Positions 1-7,005 of a DNA stretch of 16,986 nucleotides are shown one piece after another. Each line of letters begins with the position of its first letter. Within the stretch, counting starts at the first letter, position 1. The position numbers and the translations under genes were made by a program. The notes under the pieces were generated by a model. That model made no database searches and was not told the origin of the DNA. It was given only the letters and a program-made list of their open reading frames with translations. The stretch comes from CAYYED01 sp964470785 (GTDB lineage: Bacteria > Patescibacteriota > Minisyncoccia > Minisyncoccales > PEYH01). The DNA lies in NCBI GenBank assembly GCA_964470785.1, contig CAYYED010000002.1:1-16986 (forward strand), given 5' to 3'.

Positions 1-1652
1 CTGCTTCAGGCAATATCTCTTGTTCTTCAACCACGAATAATTCCGTTACTTTAGCGTATAATTTCAATAACAGCGCTACCGGACAGGTTTCTTTATTCAG
101 AGGCACTAGTTTGATTAAGACATGGAGCGGAACTTCCGGCTCCGGATTTTACACTGACAGTTATTTATCTCCCAATTCCACCTATAATTACACTTTAAGA
201 GACGGAACATCATGGGGTGCTTCACCGTTTTTAAACAGCGCTTCTTGCAACACCGGCCAGCCTGATGTCCATGGCACTCTTTCCTGCGGATATTCTACCC
301 AGTCATCTATTACGCTCAATTACAGCTTTTCCGACGGCTATTCAAACCAAGTTTCCTTATTTAGAGGAAACACTAAAATTGCCACTTTCTCCGGCACTTC
401 TAATTCCGGCTCTTACACTGACTCCGGCCTTTCCTCAGGATCAAACTACAATTATTACTTAAGAAACGGAACTTCCTATAATTCCTCGCTGCTTGCTTCC
501 AGGACGTGTTCTACACAGCACGCGCCTTCTATCACAGGAACTCTTTCTTGCGGCACTGCTACTCAATCATCTGTTGCTCTAAATTATAGTTTCTCCGGAG
601 GTTATTTTGGACAGGTCTCTTTATTTAGAGGCAATACCCGAATTACCACTTTTACCGGAACCAGCGGGTCTGCCAGTTACACTGATTATGGGTTATCTGC
701 AAACACAGGTTATGATTATTACTTAAGAAATGGCACTTCTGCTAGTTCTCCTGCCTTTGCTGCCAGAATTTGCGCTACGGCCGGCGCTCCGACTGTGGTT
801 AATGTAAAAAAATGCTATGATAATGATCTCTGGTGGTTTAGTCCGGAAGGAGAAAGATTGACAAAATATCAAACGTGCGACGACCAAGACACTTGCACCA
901 TTAGCGGTTGTGAATCAGACAAGTGTTACCATACCTTAAAATGCGACGGTTCTGCTTGCGAAATTGGCTCTAAGGACTATTGTGATTCTTGCGAGCATTG
1001 TGGAGACGGCATATGTAATTGCGAAGAAGATTTCTGCAGCTGTCCGGCTGATTGTAAATTGCCCAGCGCAACAGGAGTAGCCATTTCTTCATTAGTTAAA
1101 AATGCGACGATTATAGGGGAAAATGGATGGAGAAAAAATATTGCTGCCAGGCCCGGAGATAAAATAACTTTTATGACTGTCATTGCCTCTACTGCCGATA
1201 GCGCCGTTACCGAGGTAAAAATATCCAACTCTTTACCAGCAGGCATTACTTATGCCGGTAATCTTAAGATTAATGATGCGCCCTCTATCGGCAATATTGT
1301 TGAAGGCGTTCATTTAGGAACATTTTATTCGAACGATTCAAAAGCGATTACTTTTGATGCGCATATTTCTGATCAGGAAAATTTCAGCCAAGGAAGCACT
1401 TATCTTGATAGTATTAGCACTGTCTATTACAATGAAGACAAGTCTGCTACCGACAGTATTGGCATTGAGGTACGCAGAGAAGTAGAAGGCGTGGCTGCGG
1501 TAGGAAACATTTTTTCCCAGGTTATAAAACTTCTTGGCACAGCCGCTTTCTGGATGGTGATGTTCTTATTGTTATTACTTTTAATAATATTTTCTTTGAT
1601 TGGTTATTATCTCTTGAAAAAGAAAAAAGAAAAGCAAGTAAGATTTGCCTAA
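1..1652 (+). CDS. Repeat-containing, cysteine-rich surface protein, C-terminally anchored (5' end outside window)
   Basis: The reading frame is open from position 3, so the true start lies upstream; a TTG at 111 is only an internal codon. Three tandem units of exactly 88 codons begin near 9, 273 and 537. Each carries an LSC-type cysteine near its start, a conserved VSLFRG strand and a YTD...LRNGTS tail with a second cysteine. The strand-rich pattern suggests a fibronectin-III-like or other beta-sandwich fold. From about 810 to 1065 there is a segment of about 85 residues with 15 cysteines, ending in CGDGICNCEEDFCSCPADC, a motif type I associate with CPR and archaeal surface proteins. A DUF11-like beta domain follows (about 1070-1480), then a hydrophobic helix (about 1545-1615) and a KKKKEK tail, giving an outside-facing protein with a cytoplasmic C-terminus. 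Likely role: adhesion or cell-surface structure. That is inference; the exact ligand or partner cannot be seen. Confidence 0.85.
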   Translation, partial: ASGNISCSSTTNNSVTLAYNFNNSATGQVSLFRGTSLIKTWSGTSGSGFYTDSYLSPNSTYNYTLRDGTSWGASPFLNSASCNTGQPDVHGTLSCGYSTQSSITLNYSFSDGYSNQVSLFRGNTKIATFSGTSNSGSYTDSGLSSGSNYNYYLRNGTSYNSSLLASRTCSTQHAPSITGTLSCGTATQSSVALNYSFSGGYFGQVSLFRGNTRITTFTGTSGSASYTDYGLSANTGYDYYLRNGTSASSPAFAARICATAGAPTVVNVKKCYDNDLWWFSPEGERLTKYQTCDDQDTCTISGCESDKCYHTLKCDGSACEIGSKDYCDSCEHCGDGICNCEEDFCSCPADCKLPSATGVAISSLVKNATIIGENGWRKNIAARPGDKITFMTVIASTADSAVTEVKISNSLPAGITYAGNLKINDAPSIGNIVEGVHLGTFYSNDSKAITFDAHISDQENFSQGSTYLDSISTVYYNEDKSATDSIGIEVRREVEGVAAVGNIFSQVIKLLGTAAFWMVMFLLLLLLIIFSLIGYYLLKKKKEKQVRFA

Positions 1653-1670
1653 ATTAAGATAGTATTTTGA

Positions 1671-1705
1671 AACTAAAAACCGGTTAAAAACCGGTTTTTA
1701 GTTTT
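1671..1705 (+). terminator. Rho-independent terminator after the surface protein gene
   Basis: A perfect 15-bp inverted repeat (1671-1685 with 1689-1703, AACTAAAAACCGGTT and its complement) encloses a 3-nt loop, 18 nt after the stop codon. The descending arm contains a T5 run and ends in TTTT. The A-tract/T-tract symmetry could let it work in both directions, but no gene lies on the minus strand here. Confidence 0.85.
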
Positions 1706-1713
1706 CCACAGGA

Positions 1714-1795
1714 GAAGTGGTTGACTGGAGCAGGGAAGTGGGGTATAAAGATGGTGAAGTGTGAAAAAGTGTTGAATTGTGGAAAAAGGTGGGGA
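1714..1795 (+). promoter_or_regulatory. MraZ operator: six phased GTG boxes
   Basis: Six 10-nt units of the form (G/A)AAGTG(G/T)NNN or close variants start at 1714, 1735, 1756, 1766, 1776 and 1786, with spacings of 21, 21, 10, 10 and 10 nt. All therefore fall on nearly the same helical face. The best units are GAAGTGTGAA and AAAGTGTTGA. This agrees with described MraZ targets: TGGGN boxes with 5-nt spacers in E. coli, and AAAGTG(T/G)NNN repeats in Mycoplasma. The array overlaps the promoter core and the start of the transcript directly upstream of mraZ, which fits autoregulation of the division cluster. Box positions are read from the sequence; binding is inferred. Confidence 0.75.
1721..1749 (+). 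promoter_or_regulatory. Sigma-70 type promoter of the mraZ division cluster
   Basis: TTGACT at 1721-1726 and TATAAA at 1744-1749 are separated by exactly 17 nt. This is the best promoter match in the first half of the window. Transcription would start near 1756, giving a leader of about 180 nt before mraZ. The -35 lies just behind the first MraZ-type box, and the second box covers the -10 edge, so bound MraZ should compete with polymerase. Confidence 0.7.
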
Positions 1796-1826
1796 TAACT
1801 CAAAAAACTGTGGATAACTTGAGTGA

Positions 1827-1848
1827 GCTGATTTTTACTAAAATCAGC
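1827..1848 (+). other. Hairpin in the mraZ leader
   Basis: A perfect 9-bp stem (1827-1835, GCTGATTTT, with 1840-1848) closes a TACT tetraloop. No T-tract follows, so it is unlikely to be a simple terminator. It lies midway through the predicted leader, between the MraZ boxes and the pyrimidine repeats, and could stabilise the 5' end or influence initiation. No known riboswitch or leader family was recognised. Confidence 0.5.
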
Positions 1849-1860
1849 GAGCGAAACCCC

Positions 1861-1934
1861 CTAAATCCTTTAGATTCCTTTAGATTCCTCTAAATTCCTT
1901 TAATATCCTTTACTTTCTTTACTTTCTTTACCTC
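1861..1934 (+). repeat. 10-nt polypyrimidine tandem repeat before mraZ
   Basis: At least six head-to-tail decamers (variants of TAGATTCCTT) run in perfect register from 1861 to 1920. A shorter ACTTTCTTT copy and ACCTCC follow, directly against the mraZ ATG. The tract is almost purine-free where a Shine-Dalgarno sequence would normally be. The complementary strand reads AAAGGAATCT-like, so it resembles SD sequences only on the wrong strand. Confidence 0.8.
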
Positions 1935-1935
1935 C

Positions 1936-2367
1936 ATGTTTATCGGCCAATATACATATTCATTAGACGCCAAGAGACGATTGTCGGTTCCGGCTAAATA
2001 TAGAAAGCTTTTAGGAAAAAAGGCAGTTATTACCAGAGGCCTGGAAAACTGTCTTTTTCTATATCCGGAAAAAGAATGGCAGGAATGGGCAGAGAAGTTA
2101 AGCAAACTGCCCTTAGCTCAAGCCGATGCCCGCGGCTTTGCCAGAACAATGCTTTCCGGAGCCGCAGAAGTGACCATTGATTCCTTGGGCCGAATTTTAG
2201 TCCCTGATTATTTAAGAGAATATTCAGGAATAAAAAAGAAAACCGTTATTGCCGGCATGGGCAACCGTTTAGAAATTTGGGCAGAAGAAGTATGGAATAA
2301 GTACAGCGCCAAGACCCAGAAAGAAGTAGTAGATATTGCCGAACGATTGAAGGAGTGGGGAATTTAA
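1936..2367 (+). CDS. mraZ: Transcriptional regulator MraZ
   Basis: 143 residues, the usual size for MraZ. There are two AbrB-like swapped-hairpin DNA-binding domains, each with the family DxxxR signature: D11-AKR-R15 in the N-terminal half and D82-SLG-R86 in the C-terminal half. The opening MFIGQYTYSLDAKRRLSVPA matches the family start, which fixes the ATG at 1936 even though no Shine-Dalgarno precedes it. MraZ forms a ring-shaped oligomer and controls the division and cell-wall cluster that it heads, acting on repeats such as those found at 1714-1795. It is first in the cluster here and separated from rsmH by 348 nt of repeat DNA, so co-transcription with rsmH is not assured. Identification is firm. 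Confidence 0.97.
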   Translation: MFIGQYTYSLDAKRRLSVPAKYRKLLGKKAVITRGLENCLFLYPEKEWQEWAEKLSKLPLAQADARGFARTMLSGAAEVTIDSLGRILVPDYLREYSGIKKKTVIAGMGNRLEIWAEEVWNKYSAKTQKEVVDIAERLKEWGI

Positions 2368-2627
2368 AAAGCGAAAAACTAAAAGCTAAAAACTAAAAAC
2401 TAAAGTACAAAATGACACAGCAGTGTCATCCCCGTCCCCGCCTCCGCGGGGACAGGCCCCCGCGGGAATGACAGAAGAGAGCGGGAATGCTTGTCCCCGT
2501 GAAAACGGGGAACGGGGAACGGGGAACGGGGAACAAAAGAGCTTTTGTTACTTTGAGATTTGCCTATCCCGCCGACAGAGGTCGGCCTATGTCCTAGCCC
2601 GCTGATTGCTCCAGCGGTCGGTCTAGA
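2366..2627 (+). repeat. Complex repeat element, left copy of a distant inverted pair
   Basis: This fills most of the 348-nt gap between mraZ and rsmH and starts inside the mraZ stop region. In order: AAAAACT 7-mers, a TGACACAGCAGTGTCA palindrome (2412-2427), GC-rich CCCCGCCTCCGCGGGG-type pieces, a CCCCGT-GAAA-ACGGGG hairpin with a GNRA-type loop (2495-2510), four ACGGGGA 7-mers (2505-2532), an AACAAAAG..CTTTTGTT palindrome (2532-2549), and CCTAGCCCGCTGA...GGTCGGTC near the end. The same blocks in the same relative order occur inverted at 9236-9571. The short open frames inside are products of the repeats and match no protein. From 2628 to 2715 I see only AT-rich sequence with AAAATTGAAAATTAAAA-like runs. 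Confidence 0.8.
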
Positions 2628-2715
2628 GAAGTTTGCATTTTGAATTATAGATAGTCAAAAGTTTAAAAATTGAAAATTAAAAATTGAATAAAAATTAAAA
2701 ATTAGAAATTTTAAG

Positions 2716-3618
2716 ATGCATATCCCCGTGCTTCAAAAAGAGGTTATAGAATATCTTGCCCCTAAAACGAATGAAAATTTTGTGGATTGCACGTTCGGAC
2801 AAGGCGGCCACTCATCTCTTTTATTAGAAAGAAACGGACCCGGCGGAAAAGTATTAGGAATTGAAGCCGACCCCGAACTTTATAAAAAATTACAAACAGG
2901 GGAAGCCCTGGCTTTCCCTGAGAAATTGCTGAAAAGATTGATTTTGGTTAATAATTCCTATGTCAATCTTAATAGAATTGTTGAAGAAAACGAGTTTAAG
3001 CCGGTGCACGGCATACTTCTGGATTTGGGAATGTCAAGCTGGCATCTGGAAGAAAGCAAAAGAGGATTCTCTTTTTTAAAAGACGAACTCCTTGATATGA
3101 GGTATAATCCCGGAGAATGCTCTTACAGCGCCTCTGAAATTGTCAATTCATGGTCCGAACAAGATATAGTACAAATTTTGAAGGACTATGGCCAAGAAAG
3201 ATTTGCCAAAAGCATTGCCAGAAGGATTGCAGCCAAGAGGGCAGAAGCGCCCATAAGAACTACCTTTGATTTAAAAGAAGCGGTTAGACAAGGAGTTCCG
3301 GGATGGTATCAGAATAAAAAATTGCATTTTGCTACAAAAACATTCCAAGCACTAAGGATTATAGTAAATTCAGAAATTGAAAATTTAAAAAAGGTTTTAG
3401 TGCAAGCCGCAGGAGTATTAGAAAAAGAAGGGCGTTTGGCAGTAATATCATTTCATTCTTTAGAAGATGGCTTGGTAAAAAAATTTTTTAAAAGATCTCA
3501 AGAAATAAATATATTAGAAATTTTAACCAAAAAACCCATTGTTCCCGGGGAAGAAGAAATCAAAATTAATCCCCGGTCAAGGTCGGCAAAGTTGAGAATA
3601 GTTAAAAAAATAGTATGA
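2716..3618 (+). CDS. rsmH: 16S rRNA (cytosine1402-N4)-methyltransferase RsmH
   Basis: 300 residues, normal for RsmH (MraW). The SAM-binding loop FVDCTFGQGGHS is at residues 22-33. It is followed by ILLDLGMSSWHLEESKRGFS (the conserved catalytic-domain core), FQALRIIVNSEIENLK and AVISFHSLEDGLVKKFFK, and it closes with PRSRSAKLRIVKK, so it is full length. The enzyme adds the N4 methyl group to C1402 in the decoding centre, using S-adenosylmethionine, on the small subunit in the cytoplasm. Its stop overlaps the next start as ATGA (3615-3618), a sign of translational coupling with the ftsL-like gene, the usual neighbour. The upstream region is AT-rich with only a weak purine stretch, so start 2716 is chosen from the family N-terminus (MHIPVLQKEV). 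Confidence 0.97.
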   Translation: MHIPVLQKEVIEYLAPKTNENFVDCTFGQGGHSSLLLERNGPGGKVLGIEADPELYKKLQTGEALAFPEKLLKRLILVNNSYVNLNRIVEENEFKPVHGILLDLGMSSWHLEESKRGFSFLKDELLDMRYNPGECSYSASEIVNSWSEQDIVQILKDYGQERFAKSIARRIAAKRAEAPIRTTFDLKEAVRQGVPGWYQNKKLHFATKTFQALRIIVNSEIENLKKVLVQAAGVLEKEGRLAVISFHSLEDGLVKKFFKRSQEINILEILTKKPIVPGEEEIKINPRSRSAKLRIVKKIV

Positions 3619-3905
3619 ACAAGAAAGGTATCATAAAGTATTTTTGGTTTCTGTCTGCTTTTCTTATTGTCATTCTTGCAGGAACTTGGGCTTTTCAAAT
3701 AAGCAAACTTGCCAGTTTATCAAGAGGAGTTGCTTTTGCTCAAACAGAAGTCGCTGAAATAACTGCGGAAAATACTTCATTTGCTTCCGGTAACGGGCTA
3801 AGAGAAATTCCTGCTTTGGAAAAAGTAGCTCAAGCTCTTAATTTTCAAAAAATAGAACAGGTAAGTTATATCCGGGCAAGCGAACCCACCGTACTTGCGA
3901 GATAA
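3615..3905 (+). CDS. FtsL-like cell division protein
   Basis: 96 residues. A short basic N-terminus (MNKKG) is followed by one membrane helix (about residues 8-28) and then a short extracellular region with coiled-coil potential (about 30-60). It ends in VSYIRASEPTVLAR, like the tails of small FtsL/DivIC-type proteins. Position is strong support: between rsmH and the PBP2-type transpeptidase, overlapping rsmH by 4 nt. FtsL proteins bridge FtsB/DivIC and FtsI/FtsW in the divisome and activate septal synthesis. Sequence conservation in this family is low, so the name rests on topology and gene order. The terminal WAF...SKLASLSRG segment is less hydrophobic than a second helix would be. Confidence 0.75.
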   Translation: MNKKGIIKYFWFLSAFLIVILAGTWAFQISKLASLSRGVAFAQTEVAEITAENTSFASGNGLREIPALEKVAQALNFQKIEQVSYIRASEPTVLAR

Positions 3906-3927
3906 ACAATTATTATAATGAGAAAAG

Positions 3928-5625
3928 ATGCGGCTACCAAGAATTAGCATCATATATTTTTTGATAGTTATTTGCGGAATGACAATTGCTGTTAAATTGG
4001 TTTTCTTACAAATTATTAACGGAGATCTTTACAGAGCGTTGGCAAAAGGCCAGCAAGAAATTTTTCAGCCAATTTTAGGGCAAAGAGGAGAGATTTATTT
4101 ATATGATAAAGATAATTTAACTTTAGCTGCCGCCAATAGAGGTTGGCAGCTTTGTTATGCTTCGCCAAGGATTATAAGCCAGCCGGAAATAGCGGCTGAA
4201 AAGGTTGCCCTGATATTAGGGCTTGACCAAAACCGGCTCGCGGAACAGCTTACGGAAAAAGACACGCTTTTTCTTTCGCTTAAAAAACGTTTGACCCAAG
4301 AAGAAACAGAGGGAATAATGGAACTCAATATAGAAGGAATTTATTTGCAAGAAGAAATTATTCGCTATTATCCTTTTGACAGCATGGGCGGAGATATTTT
4401 GGGCTTTGTCAATGAGAGCGGACAGGGGCAGTACGGAGTAGAGGGCTTTTGGAATGATTTGCTTATTGGCAGAGAGGGCTGGCAAAGCTTAAAATACGGG
4501 CCTTTTGGCAAATTTTTTAGAGGGGAAAGGGGAGGGCTTGAGGGGAAAAGCATTGTTTTAACCATTGATAAGAATATTCAAAACCAAGCAGAGAGCTTAT
4601 TGCAAAATTTTTCCGAAAGATTTGGATTTGTCTCCGGGCAAATAGTGGTAATGGAGCCGCATTCGGGAAGGGTCTTGGCTCTGGCCGATCTTCCCGGCTT
4701 TAATCCCAATCATTATCAGCAATATGCGCTAAATAACATTGAAATTTTTCATAATGACACCATTCGTAAACTTTTTGAACCCGGTTCAATTTTTAAGACG
4801 ATGACTATGGCCGCCGGCCTTAACGAAGGAACCATTACGCCTGAAACCACTTATATTGACAAAGGGTATGTAGAGCTTTCAGGGGAAAGGATTTCTAATT
4901 ATGCTCATAGGGTTTGGGGGGAAAGCACGATGACTCAAGTTTTGGAAAGTTCAATTAATACTGGTGCAGTTTTTGCCCAGCAAACAATGGATGATAAGAT
5001 TTTTTTGGACTATTTGGAAAGGTTTGGCATTTTTGAAAAGACGAACATTGGCTTGCAAGGTGAAGTTTATTCTGAAAACAGGGAAGTGAAAATGGGGCGC
5101 AAGATAAACCTTGCCACTGCCTCTTATGGGCATGGAATTGAAACAACGCTTTTACAGATGGCAAGGGCTTATAGCACTGTTGCTAACGGAGGAAAACTAA
5201 TTCAACCATATATTATTGAAGGTATTTTGGAAAATAGACAAGTGTATAAATTAAAAGAAGAATCAGATTTTAAAAGAATAATTACTCAAGAATCAGCGGA
5301 AAAACTTACCAAAATGCTTATTTCTGTTGTTGAGGGCAATTACGCCCGGCCGGCCCGGGTTTCGGGATATTATGTGGCCGGAAAAACCGGTACTTCCCAG
5401 ATGCCTTTTTCTTCTTTAGGAATTAATAAGTCCGGTTATAGCGACCATACCTGGCAAACATTTGTTGGCTTTGCTCCTGCCTTTAATCCTAAATTTGTTG
5501 TCGCCATTAAATTAGATAATCCCAATACTCGCACAGCCAGCGAATCTGCTACCTATATTTTTTCAGAGCTAACAAAATATATTCTTGACTATTACCAAAT
5601 CCCGCCGGACATGGATAATTTTTGA
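3928..5625 (+). CDS. ftsI: Peptidoglycan D,D-transpeptidase FtsI (class B penicillin-binding protein)
   Basis: 565 residues. An N-terminal membrane helix (about 9-29) is followed by a PBP-dimer (pedestal) domain to about residue 230, with RGEIYLYD near its start, and then a transpeptidase domain from about 240 to 555. All three catalytic motifs are present: S287-IF-K290 (acylation serine and lysine), S342-I-N344 and K486-T-G488. The enzyme cross-links stem peptides in septal peptidoglycan, in complex with an FtsW-type polymerase that is not in this window. There is no C-terminal PASTA domain. It lies 22 nt after the ftsL-like gene with only a weak GAGAAAAG before the ATG. The next gene is 316 nt away, so the division cluster ends here rather than continuing into mraY and mur genes. 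An elongation-type PBP2 is the alternative; gene order favours FtsI. Confidence 0.93.
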   Translation: MRLPRISIIYFLIVICGMTIAVKLVFLQIINGDLYRALAKGQQEIFQPILGQRGEIYLYDKDNLTLAAANRGWQLCYASPRIISQPEIAAEKVALILGLDQNRLAEQLTEKDTLFLSLKKRLTQEETEGIMELNIEGIYLQEEIIRYYPFDSMGGDILGFVNESGQGQYGVEGFWNDLLIGREGWQSLKYGPFGKFFRGERGGLEGKSIVLTIDKNIQNQAESLLQNFSERFGFVSGQIVVMEPHSGRVLALADLPGFNPNHYQQYALNNIEIFHNDTIRKLFEPGSIFKTMTMAAGLNEGTITPETTYIDKGYVELSGERISNYAHRVWGESTMTQVLESSINTGAVFAQQTMDDKIFLDYLERFGIFEKTNIGLQGEVYSENREVKMGRKINLATASYGHGIETTLLQMARAYSTVANGGKLIQPYIIEGILENRQVYKLKEESDFKRIITQESAEKLTKMLISVVEGNYARPARVSGYYVAGKTGTSQMPFSSLGINKSGYSDHTWQTFVGFAPAFNPKFVVAIKLDNPNTRTASESATYIFSELTKYILDYYQIPPDMDNF

Positions 5626-5654
5626 CTATTGGCTATAACTATTGACATTCCCAT

Positions 5655-5761
5655 CATTGCGACCGCGAGCGACCAAAGGGAGCGTGGCGGGAAGCAATCT
5701 ATATGTGACATTATCACGCGAGATTGCTTCGTCGTTTCCTCCGGTCGCTCTTCGCAATGAC
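5655..5761 (+). repeat. Head-to-head pair of CATTGCGA...GAAGCAATCT palindromic repeats
   Basis: Copy one runs 5655-5700 (CATTGCGACC to GAAGCAATCT). Copy two is inverted at 5721-5761 (AGATTGCTTC to CGCAATGACA), so the whole can fold as one long hairpin. A partial inverted copy with the variant CTCGTAATGACA lies at 5795-5806. The same family is clustered at 11209-11493. Apart from these, the 316-nt gap between ftsI and the deacetylase gene holds only AT-rich sequence (5830-5941) with no clear promoter. Confidence 0.85.
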
Positions 5762-5941
5762 ATATAGAACAGCTTTCTTGCAATAATAAGAGTATTCTCG
5801 TAATGACATGTAAAAGAAGAGAAGTATTTCAATGGCGAAGACGAGGAGGGCAATAGAAAATTTTTTTAATAAGGATAGTTTTTAAATAGACTAATTAAAA
5901 TAATTTCTATAAAAATTTTATTACAATAAGCCAATAAAACA

Positions 5942-6970
5942 ATGCTTAGTCGAGAAAAAATATGGTTAATAATAGCGGTGGCTGCTTGTATGTTTCATAC
6001 ATTGACGGCGTTTGTCTTTATTTATTTAGAAACTAAAGAGTTAAACGATACTCTGGCCATTCCCATTATTATTCCGGAAACTCGGGCAATGTTTTTGGCA
6101 CACAATGTGCTTCTGGCTGCAGAAAGTGAAAACAATGATGTCCCTTTGGCCGTTCCGGCCCCGGGAAAAGATTTTATTCTTGAAGAATTGTTCTTGTTTG
6201 AGACAGAAGATCTGGAGCAAGAAGAAGCAAAAAAAGAAAATGAGACCTTTTTTTCTTCAACAATTTCTTATATTCCTGTTTTAATGTATCACCATATTGA
6301 CTATATTAGTTCCAAAGATACTGCGGTTAAAAAAGCATTAACAGTAGAACCAGGGGTTTTTGAAGAGCAAATGAAACATCTTTATAATAATGGTTATCAA
6401 CCTATTGATTTTCAAGAATTAATTGTTTATCTTGATAATAAAGAAAAAATTCCGGAAAATTTTTTTATTATTACGTTTGATGATGGGTGGAAAAGTCAAT
6501 ATCAACACGCCCTTCCTGTGTTAAAAAAATATAACCTTAAAGCTACTTTTTTTCCAGTAGTTAACTATATTGGAGGAGGATCTTTTGTAAACTGGAGCGA
6601 ATTAAGAAAACTGTCTGAAAGCGGAATGGAAATAGGATCGCACTCCATGAATCATCCTAATCTCAGAGGGCTCCCGCTAGAACACTTGGAGTATGAGCTA
6701 AAAGCCAGTAAAGCTGCTTTAGAAAGAGAGCTTAATCAGACAATATTATCTTTTGCATATCCTTATTGTGCTTTTGATTCTAATGCGCAAAAATCAGTCA
6801 ATGACGCAGGATACCGAATTGGAAGATTTTGCGGAGCAAACGATGAATTTAAAATTGTTGCTATTGACTTTGGGGACAAAAAGAGCTATAATATAGATTC
6901 CATACAAGTCAATAATAACCTTGCGCAATTTAAAAGGTATTTTCCTTTAATTTCAGCATTAACCGAATGA
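5942..6970 (+). CDS. Membrane-anchored polysaccharide deacetylase (CE4/NodB family)
   Basis: 342 residues. An N-terminal helix (about 7-28) acts as a signal anchor. An acidic linker (about 80-105, rich in E and D) leads to the NodB-type domain from about residue 115. Metal and catalytic motifs are in place: ITFDDG with D180-D181 (base and metal ligand) and SHSMNHP with H234 and H238 (metal ligands). YIPVLMYHH, FFPVVNYIG and FAYPYCAFD support the fold. Such enzymes remove N- or O-acetyl groups from peptidoglycan or other polysaccharides outside the membrane, using a divalent metal. Its place after the division genes suggests a cell-wall substrate, but the substrate cannot be read from sequence. 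No Shine-Dalgarno precedes the ATG; the hydrophobic N-terminus supports this start. Confidence 0.92.
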   Translation: MLSREKIWLIIAVAACMFHTLTAFVFIYLETKELNDTLAIPIIIPETRAMFLAHNVLLAAESENNDVPLAVPAPGKDFILEELFLFETEDLEQEEAKKENETFFSSTISYIPVLMYHHIDYISSKDTAVKKALTVEPGVFEEQMKHLYNNGYQPIDFQELIVYLDNKEKIPENFFIITFDDGWKSQYQHALPVLKKYNLKATFFPVVNYIGGGSFVNWSELRKLSESGMEIGSHSMNHPNLRGLPLEHLEYELKASKAALERELNQTILSFAYPYCAFDSNAQKSVNDAGYRIGRFCGANDEFKIVAIDFGDKKSYNIDSIQVNNNLAQFKRYFPLISALTE

Positions 6971-7005
6971 TTAACCGCAATTTCTAACGAATTTTCAACT
7001 CAATA

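Noticed and set aside
1790..1817. DnaA boxes suggesting a replication origin
   Set aside because: One perfect complement of TTATCCACA (1809-1817) and one near match (1790-1798) are too few; the near match is part of the MraZ box array, and there is no AT-rich unwinding cluster or dnaA/dnaN nearby.
1861..1920. Regular repeats as a CRISPR array
   Set aside because: Units are 10 nt and contiguous with no spacers, and no cas genes are present.
2423..2605. 60-codon open frame in the mraZ-rsmH gap
   Set aside because: Composed of GC-rich repeat units (ACGGGGA 7-mers and palindromes) shared with 9236-9571.
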